From Perkinsus marinus ATCC 50983 (lineage: Eukaryota; Perkinsozoa; Perkinsida; Perkinsidae), in the NCBI RefSeq assembly GCF_000006405.1, contig NW_003201757.1, forward strand, positions 39,540 to 59,607: a DNA stretch of 20,068 nucleotides. Reading direction: 5' to 3'. The translations under genes and the position numbers were made by a program. The notes beneath the pieces were generated by a model, which searched no databases, had not been told where the DNA came from, and saw only the letters and a program-made list of their open reading frames with translations. The stretch's first letter is position 1. The number at the start of each line of letters is the position of its first letter. Below, one piece after another: positions 19,301-20,068 of this stretch.

Positions 19301-19575
19301 ATCAACCTCCGAATGTCGACTATACTAGCAGTAAGGCCGTCCTGGAGCCTCGAGCTCTGAGACCCACTGATAGTTATGCTACATCTGTAAGTGCAGTAGC
19401 TACTGTAGAGGCGCCTTCCCATCGCCTCGTTCAGACTGCGGCCCCGACCGCCCCGGTTGGTCTTCCTGCACCTCCACGGCCCTCTAGGAGCAGCGCCCCC
19501 CTGGCCGAAGAGGCTTTGTCAGTCGACAACGCCATGCAGGCCTTTAGACAGGATGGAGCTCGCGGCTCTTACTAG
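16349..19575 (+). CDS. Large acidic, tryptophan-rich, coiled-coil protein, twelve exons (899 aa)
   Basis: Exons 16349-17164, 17211-17342, 17407-17474, 17525-17599, 17646-17791, 17838-18219, 18265-18472, 18516-18617, 18658-18708, 18756-19038, 19089-19216 and 19267-19575 join with all phases matching; the eleven introns are 40-64 nt. No family is recognised. Order of parts: very acidic disordered N-terminus (1-280); helical FLTLEEVKEAVVKVTQQLEE and LWQEFEKYRSQYAQVMWKER up to about 350; a Gln run; a Trp-rich zone (about 364-550) with 19 Trp in words such as WDWKRSND, NWKASDD, GGWKKGGDKW, QWRGGWKKDEEEEW and NWKWSSDQ; coiled coil LQAEVLRLRKMVAENEKSK (about 590-609); a Pro/Ala/Val linker; a second coiled coil with Met/Gln runs (about 660-700); and a Ser/Pro/Arg-rich tail. 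It looks like a scaffold or RNA-granule protein, possibly a GW/WG Argonaute-type binder; that is inference. The frame is open back to 16304 without an earlier in-frame ATG. Confidence 0.75.
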
Positions 19576-19781
19576 TGAATTAACTCATCAACGACTTGAT
19601 AGCTTTTCCGAATGGTTAGTAACTTGACTGCTTTCTCCCTGTATGGATGTCTGAATGTCAGTAGCGAATTTTCATTGAGTTTTCTTGGTGTGTTCTGCTC
19701 AGTGTTAGCCGGGTTGGGTGCGGACATGAAGTGAATCTTTCCAGTTCGAGCCTTGGATACGCCTTCCTTAGCTTGGTAGTG

Positions 19782-20068
19782 ATGAACTCATCGACTGCCG
19801 CAGACCTGCGGTATGAAGAAGACCATTTCCCACCCATCGTGGAGTCCAAGAGCCCTTCCTCAGCCAGCTGCTGGCTCCATGGTGTTACACCTACTACCTC
19901 TAGTACTGACCACCTCGCCACCCCAAGGAGCAGTTCTCTGTTCACTAAGGAGGACATGGTCGATGATAGTGTTGATGACTCGAGGTTGGAGAGTAGCAGT
20001 ACTACAGGGCAGAGGAAGAACAGAAGGAAACACAAACGGAAGAAACACGGCAACAAGGACGAGGCGGA
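19782..20068 (+). CDS. Partial gene running off the right edge, basic C-terminal stretch
   Basis: An open frame from the ATG at 19782 continues without a stop to the last base (about 95 codons). It starts MNSSTAADLRYEEDHFPPIV, is rich in Ser, Thr and Asp, and ends in a strongly basic stretch (RKNRRKHKRKKHGNKDEA) that could be a nuclear localisation signal. No domain is recognised. The frame is also open upstream to a possible acceptor (TTTCCAG near 19723), so the ATG could lie inside an exon of a gene starting further left. The 3' part is missing. Confidence 0.45.
   Translation, partial: MNSSTAADLRYEEDHFPPIVESKSPSSASCWLHGVTPTTSSTDHLATPRSSSLFTKEDMVDDSVDDSRLESSSTTGQRKNRRKHKRKKHGNKDEA

Noticed and set aside
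19658-20056. A 132-aa minus-strand protein with Leu/Phe-rich start
   Set aside because: It mirrors the basic, Ser-rich plus-strand frame that runs to the window edge; the plus frame has the more natural composition.

Overview
This window looks like nuclear DNA of a unicellular eukaryote. Genes are close together, sit on both strands, and are split by many very short introns (most 39-53 nt, a few of 31-32 nt) with GT..AG borders. There is one eukaryotic-type elongator tRNA-Met. The Ubc13 proteins read most like alveolate ones, so a perkinsid or related alveolate is my best guess; that is inference with low confidence. I saw no bacterial-style operon, rRNA, CRISPR array or recognisable retroelement.

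Layout from left to right. 600-1788 (-): a four-exon gene whose spliced product resembles Mediator subunit 20. 1789-3225: no convincing gene, but one copy of a diverged dispersed repeat. 3226-3983 and 4277-4954 (+): two tandem five-exon Ubc13 (E2) genes, each 157 aa, sharing a 328-bp tract of about 97% identity inside otherwise diverged copies. 5054-5718 (+): a two-exon unknown protein with a hydrophobic segment and an Atg8-binding-like motif. 5916-8126 (+): a nine-exon bacterial-type formimidoylglutamate deiminase (HutF). 8249-9693 (+): an eight-exon M20 amidohydrolase of the ArgE/DapE group. 10256-10328 (+): tRNA-Met(CAU). 11546-13053 (-): a four-exon membrane-anchored COMT-like methyltransferase whose 565-bp first intron holds a MITE-like element with an internal 21-22 bp periodic array. 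13270-14815 (-): a secreted gene with a jacalin-like stretch, only partly modelled. 14924-15572 (-): a three-exon, probably mitochondrial, unknown protein. 16349-19575 (+): a twelve-exon, 899-aa acidic, tryptophan-rich, coiled-coil protein. 19782 to the window end (+): start of another gene.

Functional links. HutF makes N-formylglutamate, and the next gene encodes a zinc amidohydrolase family that removes acyl groups from amino acids. The pair could complete a bacterial-style histidine (FIGLU) breakdown route in a eukaryote, but the second step is a hypothesis. The other genes show no obvious pathway link. All exon models were made by eye from reading frame, splice borders and remembered family consensus; no alignment or RNA evidence was available.
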